The notes: a model not told the origin generated them from the sequence alone. Shown: positions 25,601 through 41,000, counted from the first letter of the stretch. The stretch: DNA of 64,000 nt from Actinostola sp. cb2023 (GCA_033675265.1 JAUJYZ010000171.1:147566-211565), one strand, 5' to 3'. Numbers and translations are program-made.

Positions 25601-26488
25601 ATTACATGTCCACAAGTACACCCTGTCGGTTTGCTGCTGTTGTTCCTAAAGTTGGACACCTGAAGGATTGATATAATTAACATACAATTGACCATTAAAT
25701 TTTGGTGGTGATTAACTGCAAATTAACTCGGTCAGTAATTTACAAAAACAAATAATAATAGTTATAATTTACTATTACTTTCTATAAAGTGGTTTGCATT
25801 CTTATTTGGGGGGGGGGGGGGGGGGGGGGGAGTGTAAACAAAGCACAACTTAATTATATACTTATTGTATGTGTTGTTAAGTTCACTTCGAAATCTGGAA
25901 CACAACAATCACTGACATGCATGCATGATGATCTGTACTTACCACTATCTAGTTGGGAGAGTTCTTCTGCATTAAACAGTCTTCTCTGAATATGAGAAGC
26001 ACTTTTGGTTCCTCCACCAAAACGGCTAGGTTTGCCATTGCATCCTCATGCCTGCTGGCTGATGCACTTTCTAATTGCTGCACCAGTGATGTCAGACATA
26101 AGGCTACTAAAATGGCTAGCAAACTCATTGGGGCAAAGTACAATTACATGTCCACAAGTACACCCTGTCGGTTTGCTGCTGTTGTTCCTAAAGTTGGACA
26201 CCTGAAGGATTGATATAATTAACATACAATTGACCATTACATTTTGGTGGTGATTCACTGTAAATTAACTCGGTCAGTAATTTACAGAAACAAATAATAA
26301 TAGTAATAACACTTGCGTGAATCATTCGGACCTGATTATATTTAAACGACATGTTGACCACCGTGAGTGAAATCTGGTCGTTTTCAGTTACGATTAGTGA
26401 ATGTTAGGCATTATTACTTACGGTAACCGGCTTTGTCTGCGTCATTGGCGTTTACACTAATGATAAGTTAAGCCGTTTGAAAAAGGTC
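22652..26488. repeat. Array unit 4
   Basis: 3837 bp. Exon A at 23768-24040 is in frame but ends in the early class A stop. Exon B at 25943-26201. Poly-G tract 23 bases, the longest seen. Confidence 0.9.
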
Positions 26489-29400
26489 ATGGTGTGTGTA
26501 AATAGTTTGAAAATTAAAATTTCCACTTACTATAAGTATTTTTGGTACGAAGGATGCATATGGGCATACGTGTTTCGAGTAAAAAGATCTAAAAAGCATC
26601 AGGTCCAATCAATAAATACAAGATACAAAATGGTTCTCAGTGCAATCTACCGAGTTGATGAAAAGTCATGATTTCAAAACTATCGGATGTCCGTGTGTAA
26701 TTAAAACGAAGACAACACACAACGAATGCTGGTCAAACGAGATTTATTCGCGATCTTTACTCTAAATGAAACCCTTTACTCTGAATAAACGAATTTTGGT
26801 CGCAGTCTCTGTTCCACTAAGTCTTCATTTGGAAGTATTTTTTCAATACTTTAGATCACTGTAATCGGCATGACTTTATATGAACCGGCTTTGGCGTTTA
26901 CACTATTGATGAGTTAAACCAGTTGGAAAGAGGTTACGGTGTGTGTAAATAGAGTCCGATTAAACGAATTTTGGTCGCAGTCTCTGGTCCACTAAGTCTT
27001 CATTTGGAAGTATTTTTCAGTTTCAATACACAATTGTAGATCAGTGATCATGGCAGCTTACCTTATTCCAACCAGCATTTAGAAATTGCCATACAGGTTA
27101 AAAAAAAAACAATGTTTAAAACGGATAAAACGGCACAAAACTACTATGAGGTTTTACCGCCACGTGCACACACAATCTAACATGTTTGTCTTGTACCTTC
27201 CACGCGCCCGCGTCAAAAGGATTGACTGATTGCTAGTGTAAACAAGCATAATTAAGTTACATAATCAGGGATCAAAAGATTAGACAGTCAAAAAATCTTA
27301 CAAACCTTACTTTTTATTGGTGATAGGATAGATTGTATTAAAATTTTCACTATATTTTATTTTACAGTTTGTACGTCTCTAATACTCAATATCTTGTGAT
27401 TATAGAAACGCAATAGTACTACAATGATTGACAACCAAGATATACGATCTTTAATAGATTCCTGTACGCACAATGTTTCATTCGTATATTGCACATATTG
27501 TGAGTGCAATCTAGTCTGTTTCACAAACCGTTAGTGCAACTGTAACTTGCGTTTAAAACTTTATCTTCGGGGCTGTGCCGCCTTACATAAAATATCTAGC
27601 CTTTTATTCAACAAATTTTTCTCTAACCTCTGACAGGTTGGATACACTGAATTTATCCATATTTCTCTTGAATGTCAGACAAGCAAATATATATAGGGGA
27701 TCGACGCATATGCATTCAGTTTTTTTGTAATTCGGTAGGTACTACCTGAAACATTTTTACAAAATTCAATTAAAGGTTCCCCCAATTCTTTTACAAGACC
27801 AACATAAAATGTGGTATCATAGGCCACGGCTACTGCTTGCCCAATCTGAAGTGTCAGTTGGCCGCCATTGTAATCCTGTGAAAATATTTCACAAACAACT
27901 TTAGTTTAAAGGTTTTATATGAATACTATTTTTACGTTCAGAATAGAGATTGTTGTTACAGCTTTTAAAACTGTTTAGTAATATACTGTTATGATTATCT
28001 TTTTCTCTGTCTGATACACTTCTTCCGCCTGAGAAGTTATCGCTTTGCCAGTTCCTTGTTCGGCTGTATTTGTCTGTTTTTGAAATTTATCAGATTTATT
28101 TCATTGTCTATCTCTTTTGTTTGTTGGCCCACCATGTCCATTCTGTTGAAAGTCGAAAAAATCCTCTGTTAGTTTATGTAGTCATTGGACTGAACTCATG
28201 TGCCTTTTCCTCGAGCATTTTACCTGTACATACAATGCAATCAGATACAATACAATATGGGACTTAAGGTATCAGGATACGTTTTGGACCCCTATGTCTT
28301 TGAACTTCGACAACACGCGCGCTTTACAATATTTTACCAAGAAAGTATACATTTTCTGAAAGCTGAATAAATGTAGTTTTTGAGTATACTTTCATATTTT
28401 TAGATTTTTCACTATAGAAATTGTTAGGCGCGTATACGTGAAATTCGACCATAGTGCGTTCTAAAAGTTCGATTGCACATGGAATTTAAGTTAAGCTTGT
28501 GAAAAACACTCTAACAGACTCTCGAGATAATGAACTTCCAAACGGTGTCTCCGTTTTCCGATAACTGTTTTAGATCAACCGCAATCCTACGCCAAAGTTG
28601 AACAATCGATTTTATTGCTATGTTGTCAACAAATAGGGCAATGACGTTTGAACGAAAATAATACTATTGCTGAGCCACCTTACAAATTTTCAGCGAAATC
28701 CATCGAAACCCTAGCGACATTAAGCATTTGAAAGACACTGCACAATTGTGCTGCTCATTATCGATTACAATCATAAAAGTACTAAAGACTATAAAATATA
28801 ATGTACAAAACCTTACAATATAGAAACAAAGGCATGCATGTAATCACGACACTGTACAATTGTGCTGCTCATTATCGATTACAATCATAAAAGTACTAAA
28901 GACTATATAAAATATAATGTACAAAAACTTACAATATAGGCACAAAGGCATGCATGTAATCACAACACTGTACAATTGTGCGGCTCATTATCGATTACAA
29001 TCATAAAAGTACTAAAGACTATATAAAATATAATGTACAAAAACTTACAATATAGGCACAAAGGCATGCATGTAATCACAACACTGTACAATTGTGCTGC
29101 TCATTATCGATTACAATCATCGTTTAGCGTTGAAAATAGTTCCGAGAAAAGACGCAATTACTGTTTTGGAAGATCAAGCCACACCATGTTTATCCAACAC
29201 CTAGCGTAATTGAATCTGTCAACCACTTGTCAAGATATCTGATCAGTATTCAGCAAAGGTCGACATGTCATATGCAAATAACAAAGAATCGCGGCAATTT
29301 TCAAGATTGTCCTCTGGCTTGTTCGAATATTGCGAGTACCGGGCATATTTTAGTGTGTATGTATTTGTATGGTTTTCTGCTCTGTTTGGGAATGGTTTCT

Positions 29401-30325
29401 TCCAAGATGAAGTGAAGTCATTGGGGCAAAGTACAATTACATGTCCACAAGTACACCCTGTCGGTTTGCTGCTGTTGTTCCTAAAGTTGGACACCTGAAG
29501 GATTGATATAATTAACATACAATTGACCATTAAATTTTGGTGGTGATTAACTGCAAATTAACTCGGTCAGTAATTTACAAAAACAAATAATAATAGTTAT
29601 AATTTACTATTACTTTCTATAAAGTGGTTTGCATTCTTAATTCTGGGGGGGGGGGGGGGGGGGGGGAGTGTAAACAAAGCACAACTTAATTATATACTTA
29701 TTGTATGTGTTGTTAAGTTCACTTCGAAATCTGGAACACAACAATCACTGACATGCATGCATGATGATCTGTACTTACCACTATCTAGTTGGGAGAGTTC
29801 TTCTGCATTAAACAGTCTTCTCTGAATATGAGAAGCACTTTTGGTTCCTCCACCAAAACGGCTAGGTTTGCCATTGCATCCTCATGCCTGCTGGCTGATG
29901 CACTTTCTAATTGCTGCACCAGTGATGTCAGACATAAGGCTACTAAAATGGCTAGCAAACTCATTGGGGCAAAGTACAATTACATGTCCACAAGTACACC
30001 CTGTCGGTTTGCTGCTGTTGTTCCTAAAGTTGGACACCTGAAGGATTGATATAATTAACATACAATTGACCATTACATTTTGGTGGTGATTCACTGTAAA
30101 TTAACTCGGTCAGTAATTTACAGAAACAAATAATAATAGTAATAACACTTGCGTGAATCATTCGGACCTGATTATATTTAAACGACATGTTGACCACCGT
30201 GAGTGAAATCTGGTCGTTTTCAGTTACGATTAGTGAATGTTAGGCATTATTACTTACGGTAACCGGCTTTGTCTGCGTCATTGGCGTTTACACTAATGAT
30301 AAGTTAAGCCGTTTGAAAAAAGGTC
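26489..30325. repeat. Array unit 5
   Basis: 3837 bp. Exon A at 27604-27875 is frameshifted by loss of one base before the T run. Exon B at 29779-30037. Poly-G tract 22 bases. Confidence 0.9.
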
Positions 30326-33300
30326 ATGGTGTGTGTAAATAGTTTGAAAATTAAAATTTCCACTTACTATAAGTATTTTTGGTACGAAGGATGCATATGG
30401 GCATACGTGTTTCGAGTAAAAAGATCTAAAAAGCATCAGGTCCAATCAATAAATACAAGATACAAAATGGTTCTCAGTGCAATCTACCGAGTTGATGAAA
30501 AGTCATGATTTCAAAACTATCGGATGTCCGTGTGTAATTAAAACGAAGACAACACACAACGAATGCTGGTCAAACGAGATTTATTCGCGATCTTTACTCT
30601 AAATGAAACCCTTTACTCTGAATAAACGAATTTTGGTCGCAGTCTCTGTTCCACTAAGTCTTCATTTGGAAGTATTTTTTCAATACTTTAGATCACTGTA
30701 ATCGGCATGACTTTATATGAACCGGCTTTGGCGTTTACACTATTGATGAGTTAAACCAGTTGGAAAGAGGTTACGGTGTGTGTAAATAGAGTCCGATTAA
30801 ACGAATTTTGGTCGCAGTCTCTGGTCCACTAAGTCTTCATTTGGAAGTATTTTTCAGTTTCAATACACAATTGTAGATCAGTGATCATGGCAGCTTACCT
30901 TATTCCAACCAGCATTTAGAAATTGCCATACAGGTTTAAAAAAAAAAAAAACAATGTTTAAAACGGATAAAACGGCACAAAACTACTATGAGGTTTTACC
31001 GCCACGTGCACACACAATCTAACATGTTTGTCTTGTACCTTCCACGCGCCCGCGTCAAAAGGATTGACTGATTGCTAGTGTAAACAAGCATAATTAAGTT
31101 ACATAATCAGGGATCAAAAGATTAGACAGTCAAAAAATCTTACAAACCTTACTTTTTATTGGTGATAGGATAGATTGTATTAAAATTTTCACTATATTTT
31201 ATTTTACAGTTTGTACGTCTCTAATACTCAATATCTTGTGATTATAGAAACGCAATAGTACTACAATGATTGACAACCAAGATATACGATCTTTAATAGA
31301 TTCCTGTACGCACAATGTTTCATTCGTATATTGCACATATTGTGAGTGCAATCTAGTCTGTTTCACAAACCGTTAGTGCAACTGTAACTTGCGTTTAAAA
31401 CTTTATCTTCGGGGCTGTGCCGCCTTACATAAAATATCTAGCCTTTTATTCAACAAATTTTTCTCTAACCTCTGACAGGTTGGATACACTGAATTTATCC
31501 ATATTTCTCTTGAATGTCAGACAAGCAAATATATATAGGGGATCGACGCATATGTATTCAGGTTTTTTTGTAATTCGGTAGGTACTACCTGAAACATTTT
31601 TACAAAATTCAATTAAAGGTTCCCCCAATTCTTTTACAAGACCAACATAAAATGTGGTATCATAGGCCACGGCTACTGCTTGCCCAATCTGAAGTGTCAG
31701 TTGGCCGCCATTGTAATCCTGTGAAAATATTTCACAAACAACTTTAGTTTAAAGGTTTTATATGAATACTATTTTTACGTTCAGAATAGAGATTGTTGTT
31801 ACAGCTTTTAAAACTGTTTAGTAATATACTGTTATGATTATCTTTTTCTCTGTCTGATACACTTCTTCCGCCTGAGAAGTTATCGCTTTGCCAGTTCCTT
31901 GTTCGGCTGTATTTGTCTGTTTTTGAAATTTATCAGATTTATTTCATTGTCTATCTCTTTTGTTTGTTGGCCCACCATGTCCATTCTGTTGAAAGTCGAA
32001 AAAATCCTGTGTTAGTTTATGTAGTCATTGGACTGAACTCATGTGCCTTTTCCTCGAGCATTTTACCTGTACATACAATGCAATCAGATACAATACAATA
32101 TGGGACTTAAGGTATCAGGATACGTTTTGGACCCCTATGTCTTTGAACTTCGACAACACGCGCGCTTTACAATATTTTACCAAGAAAGTATACATTTTCT
32201 GAAAGCTGAATAAATGTAGTTTTTGAGTATACTTTCATATTTTTAGATTTTTCACTATAGAAATTGTTAGGCGCGTATACGTGAAATTCGACCATAGTGC
32301 GTTCTAAAAGTTCGATTGCACATGGAATTTAAGTTAAGCTTGTGAAAAACACTCTAACAGACTCTCGAGATAATGAACTTCCAAACGGTGTCTCCGTTTT
32401 CCGATAACTGTTTTAGATCAACCGCAATCCTACGCCAAAGTTGAACAATCGATTTTATTGCTATGTTGTCAACAAATAGGGCCATGACGTTTGAACGGAA
32501 ATAATACTATTGCTGAGCCACCTTACAAATTTTCAGCGAAATCCATCGAAACCCTAGCGACATTAAGCATTTGAAAGACACTGCACAATTGTGCTGCTCA
32601 TTATCGATTACAATCATAAAAGTACTAAAGACTATAAAATATAATGTACAAAACCTTACAATATAGAAACAAAGGCATGCATGTAATCACGACACTGTAC
32701 AATTGTGCTGCTCATTATCGATTACAATCATAAAAGTACTAAAGACTATATAAAATATAATGTACAAAAACTTACAATATAGCACAAAGGCATGCATGTA
32801 ATCACAACACTGTACAATTGTGCGGCTCATTATCGATTACAATCATAAAAGTACTAAAGACTATATAAAATATAATGTACAAAAACTTACAATATAGGCA
32901 CAAAGGCATGCATGTAATCACAACACTACAATTGTGCTGCTCATTATCGATTACAATCATCGTTTAGCGTTGAAAATAGTTCCGAGAAAAGACGCAATTA
33001 CTGTTTTGGAAGATCAAGCCACACCATGTTTATCCAACACCTAGCGTAATTGAATCTGTCAACCACTTGTCAAGATATCTGATCAGTATTCAGCAAAGGT
33101 CGACAGGTCATATGCAAATAACAAAGAATCGCGGCAATTTTCAAGATTGTCCTCTGGCTTGTTCGAATATTGCGAGTACCGGGCATGTTTTAGTGTGTAT
33201 GTATTTGTATGGTTTTCTGCTCTGTTTGGGAATGGTTTCTTCCAAGATGAAGTGAAGTCATTGGGGCAAAGTACAATTACATGTCCACAAGTACACCCTG

Positions 33301-34156
33301 TCGGTTTGCTGCTGTTGTTCCTAAAGTTGGACACCTGAAGGATTGATATAATTAACATACAATTGACCATTAAATTTTGGTGGTGATTAACTGCAAATTA
33401 ACTCGGTCAGTAATTTACAAAAACAAATAATAATAGTTATAATTTACTATTACTTTCTATAAAGTGGTTTGCATTCTTAATTCTGGGGGGGGGGGGGAGT
33501 GTAAACAAAGCACAACTTAATTATATACTTATTGTATGTGTTGTTAAGTTCACTTCGAAATCTGGAACACAACAATCACTGACATGCATGCATGATGATC
33601 TGTACTTACCACTATCTAGTTGGGAGAGTTCTTCTGCATTAAACAGTCTTCTCTGAATATGAGAAGCACTTTTGGTTCCTCCACCAAAACGGCTAGGTTT
33701 GCCATTGCATCCTCATGCCTGCTGGCTGATGCACTTTCTAATTGCTGCACCAGTGATGTCAGACATAAGGCTACTAAAATGGCTAGCAAACTCATTGGGG
33801 CAAAGTACAATTACATGTCCACAAGTACAGCCTGTCGGTTTGCTGCTGTTGTTCCTAAAGTTGGACACCTGAAGGATTGATATAATTAACATACAATTGA
33901 CCATTACATTTTGGTGGTGATTCACTGTAAATTAACTCGGTCAGTAATTTACAGAAACAAATAATAATAGTAATAACACTTGCGTGAATCATTCGGACCT
34001 GATTATATTTAAACGACATGTTGACCACCGTGAGTGTAATCTGGTCGTTTTCAGTTACGATTAGTGAATGTTAGGCATTATTACTTACGGTAACCGGCTT
34101 TGTCTGCGTCATTGGCGTTTACACTAATGATAAGTTAAGCCGTTTGAAAAGAGGTC
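30326..34156. repeat. Array unit 6, class switch inside
   Basis: 3831 bp. Exon A at 31446-31718 is in frame with the class A stop. Exon B at 33610-33868 carries the ACAGCC variant found to its right, not the ACACCC variant to its left. The two sequence classes therefore join within this unit. Poly-G tract 13 bases. Confidence 0.9.
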
Positions 34157-35240
34157 ATGGTGTGTGTAAATAGTTTGAAAATTAAAATTTCCACTTACTA
34201 TAAGTATTTTTGGTACGAAGGATGCATATGGGAATACGTGTTTCGAGTAAAAAGATCTAAAAAGCATCAGGTCCGGTCAATAAATACAAGATACAAAATG
34301 GTTCTCAGTGCAATCTACCGAGTTGATGAAAAGTCATGATTTCAAAACTATCGGATGTCCGTGTGTAATTAAAACGAAGACAACACACAACGAATGCTGG
34401 TCAAACGAGATTTATTCGCGATCTTTACTCTAAATGAAACCCTTTACTCTGAATAAACGAATTTTGGTCGCAGTCTCTGTTTCACTAAGTCTTCATTTGG
34501 AAGTATTTTTTCAATACTTTAGATCACTGTAATCGGCATGACTTTATATGAACCGGCTTTGGCGTTTACACTATTGATGAGTTAAACCGGTTGGAAAGAG
34601 GTTACAGTGTGTGTAAATAGAGTCCGATTAAACGAATTTTGGTCGCAGTCTCTGGTCCACTAAGTCTTCATTTGGAAGTATTTTTCAGTTTCAATACACA
34701 ATTGTAGATCAGTGATCATGGCAGCTTACCTTATTCCAACCAGCATTTAGAAATTGCCATACAGGTTAAAAAAAAACAATGTTTAAAACGGATAAAACGG
34801 CACAAAACTACTATGAGGTTTTACCGCCACGTGCACACCTTCCACGCGCCCGCGTCAAAAGGATTGACTGATTGCTAGTGTAAACAAGCATAATTAAGTT
34901 ACATAATCAGAGATCAAAAGATTAGACAGTCAAAAAATCTTACAAACCTTACTTTTTATTGGTGATAGGATAGATTGTATTAAAATGTTCACTATATTTT
35001 ATTTTACAGTTTTTACGTCTCTAATACTCAATATCTTGTGATTATAGAAACGCAATAGTACTACAATGATTGACAACCAAGATATACGATCTTTAATAGA
35101 TTCCTGCACGCACAATGTTTCATTCGTATATTGCACATATTGTGAGTGCAATCTAGTCTGTTTCTCAAACCGTTAGTGCAACTGTAACTTGCGTTTAAAA
35201 CTTTATCTTTGGGACTGTGCCGCCTTACATAAAATATCTA

Positions 35241-35433
35241 CAATCGTTTGCAAAATTATTGACACCCCTCTCAAAAAATGGTGCTGAAAATGTTTCAACG
35301 TTTATTTGAGTGACTCAAAAGTATCAATCATCCTTCTCCCCTCCCCCTCAAATCAATGTTGATGTGCTCTTGAAAATGATGTATCACGTTGGCATTTTGG
35401 TCAACATTGAGAGGGGGAATGGGGGGTTTAGAA
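35241..35433. mobile_element. MITE copy A, left part
   Basis: First 193 bp of a 263-bp MITE. The rest is at 43801-43870, beyond the Academ-like insertion and the second copy of its 9-bp target duplication. The element starts CAATCGTTTGCAAAAT and contains a GGGGG-rich segment (GAGAGGGGGAATGGGG). It is nearly identical to copy B. Confidence 0.92.
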
Positions 35434-35535
35434 TAGCCTGAGAAAACAGCCGTCCTTTTGCTCACTCCCGTGGTCACTCCGCAAAAGAGACGTCTGAGCA
35501 ACAGAGCCAGAAATTCCATACTGATGACGTAGCAC
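35434..35535 (+). repeat. Academ-like left terminal inverted repeat
   Basis: 102 bp, identical by eye to the reverse complement of 43690-43791. It ends about 40 bp before the helicase start codon, so it likely contains or borders the helicase promoter. Confidence 0.95.
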
Positions 35536-35574
35536 ACTGAATAAATTAAATGTACCACGCGTGGATTTTTCAAG

Positions 35575-37503
35575 ATGGCGGACTCAAAGCGTAAACTTGA
35601 TACACATTCCTTAGAAGAAGTCGTTTTTAGTGTTGTTGTAATCGCTTTAAAATCACTAATTTAAAATCAGATCAGTTCCATGCACTATATAATTTTCTCT
35701 GTGGACGTGATGTCTTTGTCAACAAGCCTACTGGTTCAGGAAAGTCCGTCATTTTTCAAATGGCTCCGTTTGTTGAGATGGAGTTATCCAGCCTTCTTAC
35801 TGACATTACATGGAGAAAAAAGGCCATACTCATCGTTATCTGCCCCTTGGTGTCGTTAATGAAGGATCAAGTAAAGCAGCTGGAAAGTTGTAGCATAAGC
35901 GCTGCATATGTTGCTGCCGATCAGACCGAGTCTGTCCTAAGAAAAATCGAAGAAGGACACTATAACTTAGTATACATGTCACCCGAGTCAACCCTCGACA
36001 ACGATCGATGGAGATCAATGATAACCAATGCGATATATTCAAAGTATTTAATGGGAATAGCTGTTGATGAAGTGCACTGTGTTACCCACTGGGGACTATC
36101 AAATGGGAACCGCCAAAGAACAGCATTTAGAAAATGGTATGGCCATCTGAACGAGTTGCGATCCTTACTAAATGGTCTGCCAATGATGGCCTTAACAGCT
36201 ACAGCAACTGATTCTACAAAAAAGAGGATTTTCAGTCTTCTTGAATTCAAGAATCCATTTGAAGTTGTGGACAGCCCCGACAGAACCAATATTTGCTATG
36301 TCGTTCAAGAAATGGACAAGGACACACAAATGTTTGATCACTTCAAATGTGTCGTGAATGAGGTCACACTTAAAGGAAAAGAAACAATGAGAACCATTAT
36401 TTATTGTCAAACTATACTACAATGTTCTACATTATATAATTTTATAACCCAGGAATTGGGTGAACATCTTTACAAGGACAGGATCTTTAACCCCAAAAGA
36501 AGAATAGTAGAAATGATGCACTCCCAAACACCAAACAGTGTGAAAGATCACATACTGGAACAGTTTAGTAAAACAGATGGTCACCTTCGTGTTCTTATAG
36601 CAACAATCGCTTATGGAATGGGAGTGAATTGCAAGGGTGTAAGGAGGGTCATACACTTGGGGCCATCAAAAACAATTGAAGCATACATTCAAGAAAGTGG
36701 TAGGTGTGGTCGTCAGGGGGAAAATAGTTATGCTATTCTTCTATTCACTGGTGCATTGCTCAGAGAAATTGATGATAGTATGAGAGATTACATTCGCTCC
36801 CAGGGCGTTTGTAGACGGGAAACCCTTCTCAAGCATTTTTCTGGAAGGGGCGATTCTAATTATAAGCCTAGAGGTCATCAATGCTGTGATTGGTGTGCTG
36901 AGAATTGCAAGTGCCAAGTCGATCACTGCGACATGGATTTGAATCTGCCTACTACTGAAAGCAAAGAAGAAATTTTGCAGTCACGTAATGTAAGTGAGGA
37001 ACAAAAGAAACTATTGACTAGAAAACTAATGAGGCTACACAAAGAAATTGTGGCAGAGGTAAGCAATATCTCAAAACATGTGACCTACCCAACAACTCTG
37101 ATGCAATTTGGAGACATTCAAATAGAACAAGTGATACAACATTGTGATAAACTATTTAGCACTCAAGATATTCTGCATTTTGTTGAAATTTGGCATAAAA
37201 AAACATGCACAAATGGTATTGAATTTGTTAAAGGAGGTATTTGGAGACATTGAATGTGATAGTGATGATGATGATAGCACTGAAACTGACTCCGATGATG
37301 AAAGTATTACTAACAGTTTCATAATGAATGCTATTGCAAATGACAAGTCATTTCTCAGTTTAATGGATCATTCAGAGTGGGAGTTAGATTCCATGTCAAT
37401 GGGGGAACTCGATTCACAATTAATTGAAGCTGAAGATGAGCCAATGATCCCTAATATTATACATGAAATCATACCATCATGTATGTACACTGTTGAAGAT
37501 TGA
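35575..37503 (+). pseudogene. RecQ-like SF2 helicase of the Academ-like element, two homopolymer frameshifts
   Basis: The likely start is ATG at 35575 (MADSKRKLD). A one-base loss in an A run near 35656 shifts the frame, after which the protein reads LKSDQFHALYNFLCGRDVF and the Walker A PTGSGKS (35727-35747). The main open part (35760-37253) carries motif II DEVH, motif III LTATAT, a RecQ-type C-lobe with motif VI QESGRCGRQGE and a Cys cluster CCDWCAENCKC like the RecQ zinc-binding subdomain. An extra A near 37200 then diverts the frame. The other frame continues with an acidic tail (DSDDDDSTETDSDDES) to 37503. Length would be about 640 residues. It presumably unwinds DNA during transposition. 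With perfect TIRs around it, the two frameshifts may be assembly errors. Confidence 0.85.
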
Positions 37504-38042
37504 CATGAATAATAATCAGTAATTGTAGAATAACAAACTTTCTATGTGCAAACTTTTTATTTACAAACTTTTTATATACAAGTCAAAATTTGCATTCATC
37601 ATGAATAACTGACTGAAAACATTAATGGTTCCACTTCTTTCACATAGTCAGTTGGTAGAACTGATTAATGAGACATGAGTTTTATAACTAAAAGTGATAG
37701 AACATGCACTCATGTTTTATTAATCAGTTCTATAACTAAAACCTGACAGGTCTGTATGGGGGGTATAAAGGTCCATGCACCTGACCAAATGGTCAGCTCC
37801 CATTGGCCTAATAGCTCATGAATTATTAATGAGTTTTAGAAGGATGGGGGGAAAAAATTTCCTCCTTTGAACATCAACAGGTAATATTTTAAATAAAAAA
37901 CGATATACATTTAGAGCCCAAACAATATACTGTATTAAACCATGAAATAGTGGTAAGTCTAAATATAATTAATTTGAAAACAAACAGTTTTACTTTCTGT
38001 TGTTTGATCAGAATACGACATAATGCTGTCTAAAAGCTATAT
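37504..38042. other. Spacer between convergent Academ-like genes
   Basis: About 540 bp of AT-rich sequence between the helicase stop and the transposase stop, presumably both 3' UTRs. AAACTTTTTAT-type words repeat near 37545-37580. No ORF is supported. Confidence 0.6.
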
Positions 38043-41000
38043 CTAACGAGCTTTTCTGCCCAAAATGATCCCTTTCTTATGATTATTAAACCATGTACAA
38101 AGTCCAGAAAGATTATTCTTATGTAGTGGGTGTTTAGGGACATCAACAAAATGCCTGTAATTTCTTCCAAGATGCTCAAATAAAGCTTCACTTTCAATTA
38201 AGTCTTTCACCAGCTTTTCCATGTCCTGCTTGTTGCTCTTAATAAAATGTGTTCCCGACCTTTTCATAACATCGCACTCCCTTGAAATTCCTTCAACTTT
38301 GCCACGAGCAAATTTTAAGATACGACAGCAACGTGAAACAGATATCTCAGTTAAGTTTGGGCCCATTTTCTTAATGGCCTGCTTGAGATAATTATTGTCA
38401 TGTTCGAGGTCAAGATCAAGGGACACATTATTACCTGCACCCCCTTTGTTGTTTGTAGACCTATTCCATCTCTGTCGGTATGCTTGTCGTGGGGACAGAA
38501 GACAGTATTGTTGAAGTAGTAAGTACTGTGCCTCAACAGCATACTTGGCTTTCTTCTCAGCATAGAAATGAAGAAGGAGAAACTTCCAACATCTAACTAT
38601 TCTATCGCCATCACCCTCTGCTATTGCATCTATAAAGTTCATGTACAACAACCCATGATCAAGTAGATTGCATTGATAGTTGAACATGTCATCATGGTCA
38701 GGTTTATGTTCTTCTGTTTTTGAGACTGGTGGCGGTGGGCTGGTGTCTTTCAGAATGTTTTCTTCTGGCATTAGACCATGACATTTCTGTTCATGCTTGG
38801 TCTTATACTTGCCATAGTGCCTACCAGTGTCAAAGAAAATTCAAAAGTGAATTCAAATTTTTTTGGTTTGATGGAGTAATGCCACTACAGCCTTGCAATA
38901 TATTTGTTGCATTAGTACCATTTAGTAGAGTTATTAACAAACACTAAAAGCACGTAACATAAATCATTAGTACTATTTAGTACTAAATAGTGATATTTAT
39001 TTTGTTTTCTATTGTTTAATTACTGTTATTTAGTACCAATAAATGGAAAACATTGCACACTTTTAGTCAATAAACCTGTGAAAATGTACTACTCTCAGCT
39101 TGCAGACACTTAAATATTACAAACACCCTACAGTTAATTATGGACAAGTCACCAGTCTTATTGCTAAAGGTACAGGTAAAAACTTTACTGAAAATGTCTC
39201 TCATCATTTCTTACTTTAATTGATATACCAAATTATGGTCACAAGCTTGTCCACTACAATCAGCATTTAATATTACAACAGGATTTATTGTTACTGTTTC
39301 TTGGGTGTAGTGTTGCTCATTGATCATCCGAAATGGTTTTGACATTGCACAGTTTATTGTAAATAAATCCAAAATAATTGACTGTTTACTCACCTAAAGC
39401 TCTTGTCACACCCAGGTGCTCGGCAGGGAAAGCGACCATTGGGGAGGCGCAGAAGGTTGTCAAGGGCTTGCTGTTCTTTTACATTCAGCACATCATTCAG
39501 TATGTCATGTGTAGCTCTACTATTTATAATGTACTTATCAACAATAGAAGCAGCAAGTCTACTGAGATAAACACCTTCACTGACTTGATGGCTAGATAAT
39601 AATGTGGATCTCTGGAACATGTTCTTAGTAGGATACCCATGAACAGTTTCCATGCCAAGTTCAACAATGGCAGCAGCAACAATACGAGCCTTCACAGCCA
39701 ATAGCAACATCTGTTTATTTGGCGCATATGCTTTCGTTACATCTGCCACAACATTACGCCTGTTTATAAGATTTCTGTCTGAAAACAGGGTGCACTTATC
39801 ATTGGCAGCATTTGTAGCATACAGACGACGAAATATAACCTTAATAATGAAAGACCATGGTAAATTTAGAAAATAATCAAGGATTGTGAATACATGTATA
39901 TGCACTAGTGATACTAACACCAAGGAAGTTCATTTCTGCATGCCAATCAGCTATTTCAGCGTGCATCCCCTCTAGCCTTTCATATTGTGTAAAACCATTA
40001 GCCATGGACAGCATGCAGTTAACAGATCGTTCAATGGTTAGTTGATCACCCACTATACCTAATTCGTGATAATATGTTCTTTCGCCATTTTCTGGGGTCC
40101 ACCTTGGTACATAATCATGCAGCTGATGCAGAACTTCGTTAATACCCTCAGTGGTGTTCTCGTTACTGAAGATAATCCCAAGACATTCCTGTGTTGATAA
40201 TCACAGATAATAATTAATTTTCTCCAGTAATTGAACATGTATTGTATATGCATGTAAATGTAATTTGCACTTGGAAATGCATCTCACCTCAAAAGTTGTG
40301 TCATATTTTTTAAACAAGTACATGTATGTATCATAAACATTGATTAATATTTAAAGTGCCTATGAAACGAAAAAACAGACCCCGTTTTTATTTGCTACTA
40401 TGAAAGTTTACTATTTGCTTGTTTATATGGCGTTAATAAAAAGTGAATTGAGTTACGGGAACATTTTTTATTTCACGCACGAAGTTGGGCATTTTGGGTT
40501 TCAAAGTGCGACAATTCCCGCTCGGTCAAACTATAGAAATGTGACGTCAAGAATTGTGCAAACAAAGACATGCACAACTTATGACGTCACCGAGCCATTG
40601 TCAAGAGCCCAGTCTCTTGTCGCACATATTGGTTGAAAATGATAATTTTCGAACCGCGAAAAGAAAATGTTCGCACACTCAAAGTCGATGTTTAAATACA
40701 GCAAATGTTCAGAGAGACCAAACAACAATAATGTACAATAAAACAAGGATCGACATTTTCGTTTCATAGGCACTTTAAACAATTTTTTTTAAACTCACTT
40801 TCTCAGACTTTTTGGACATTTCTCTAGAATGGCGATGTGGTATGTGTCTAACAACTGCATCTTTGCAAAACCCAAGGTAGGGTAACTCCTCAGTAAGCAC
40901 TCTTTCAACCAAAACGATGTAATTCTCTCTTTGCATCATGTGGTCTGGCATGTTTGGCAAGAGCTTGGCATTGTTCACTTCCAAAATATCACAAATTGGA

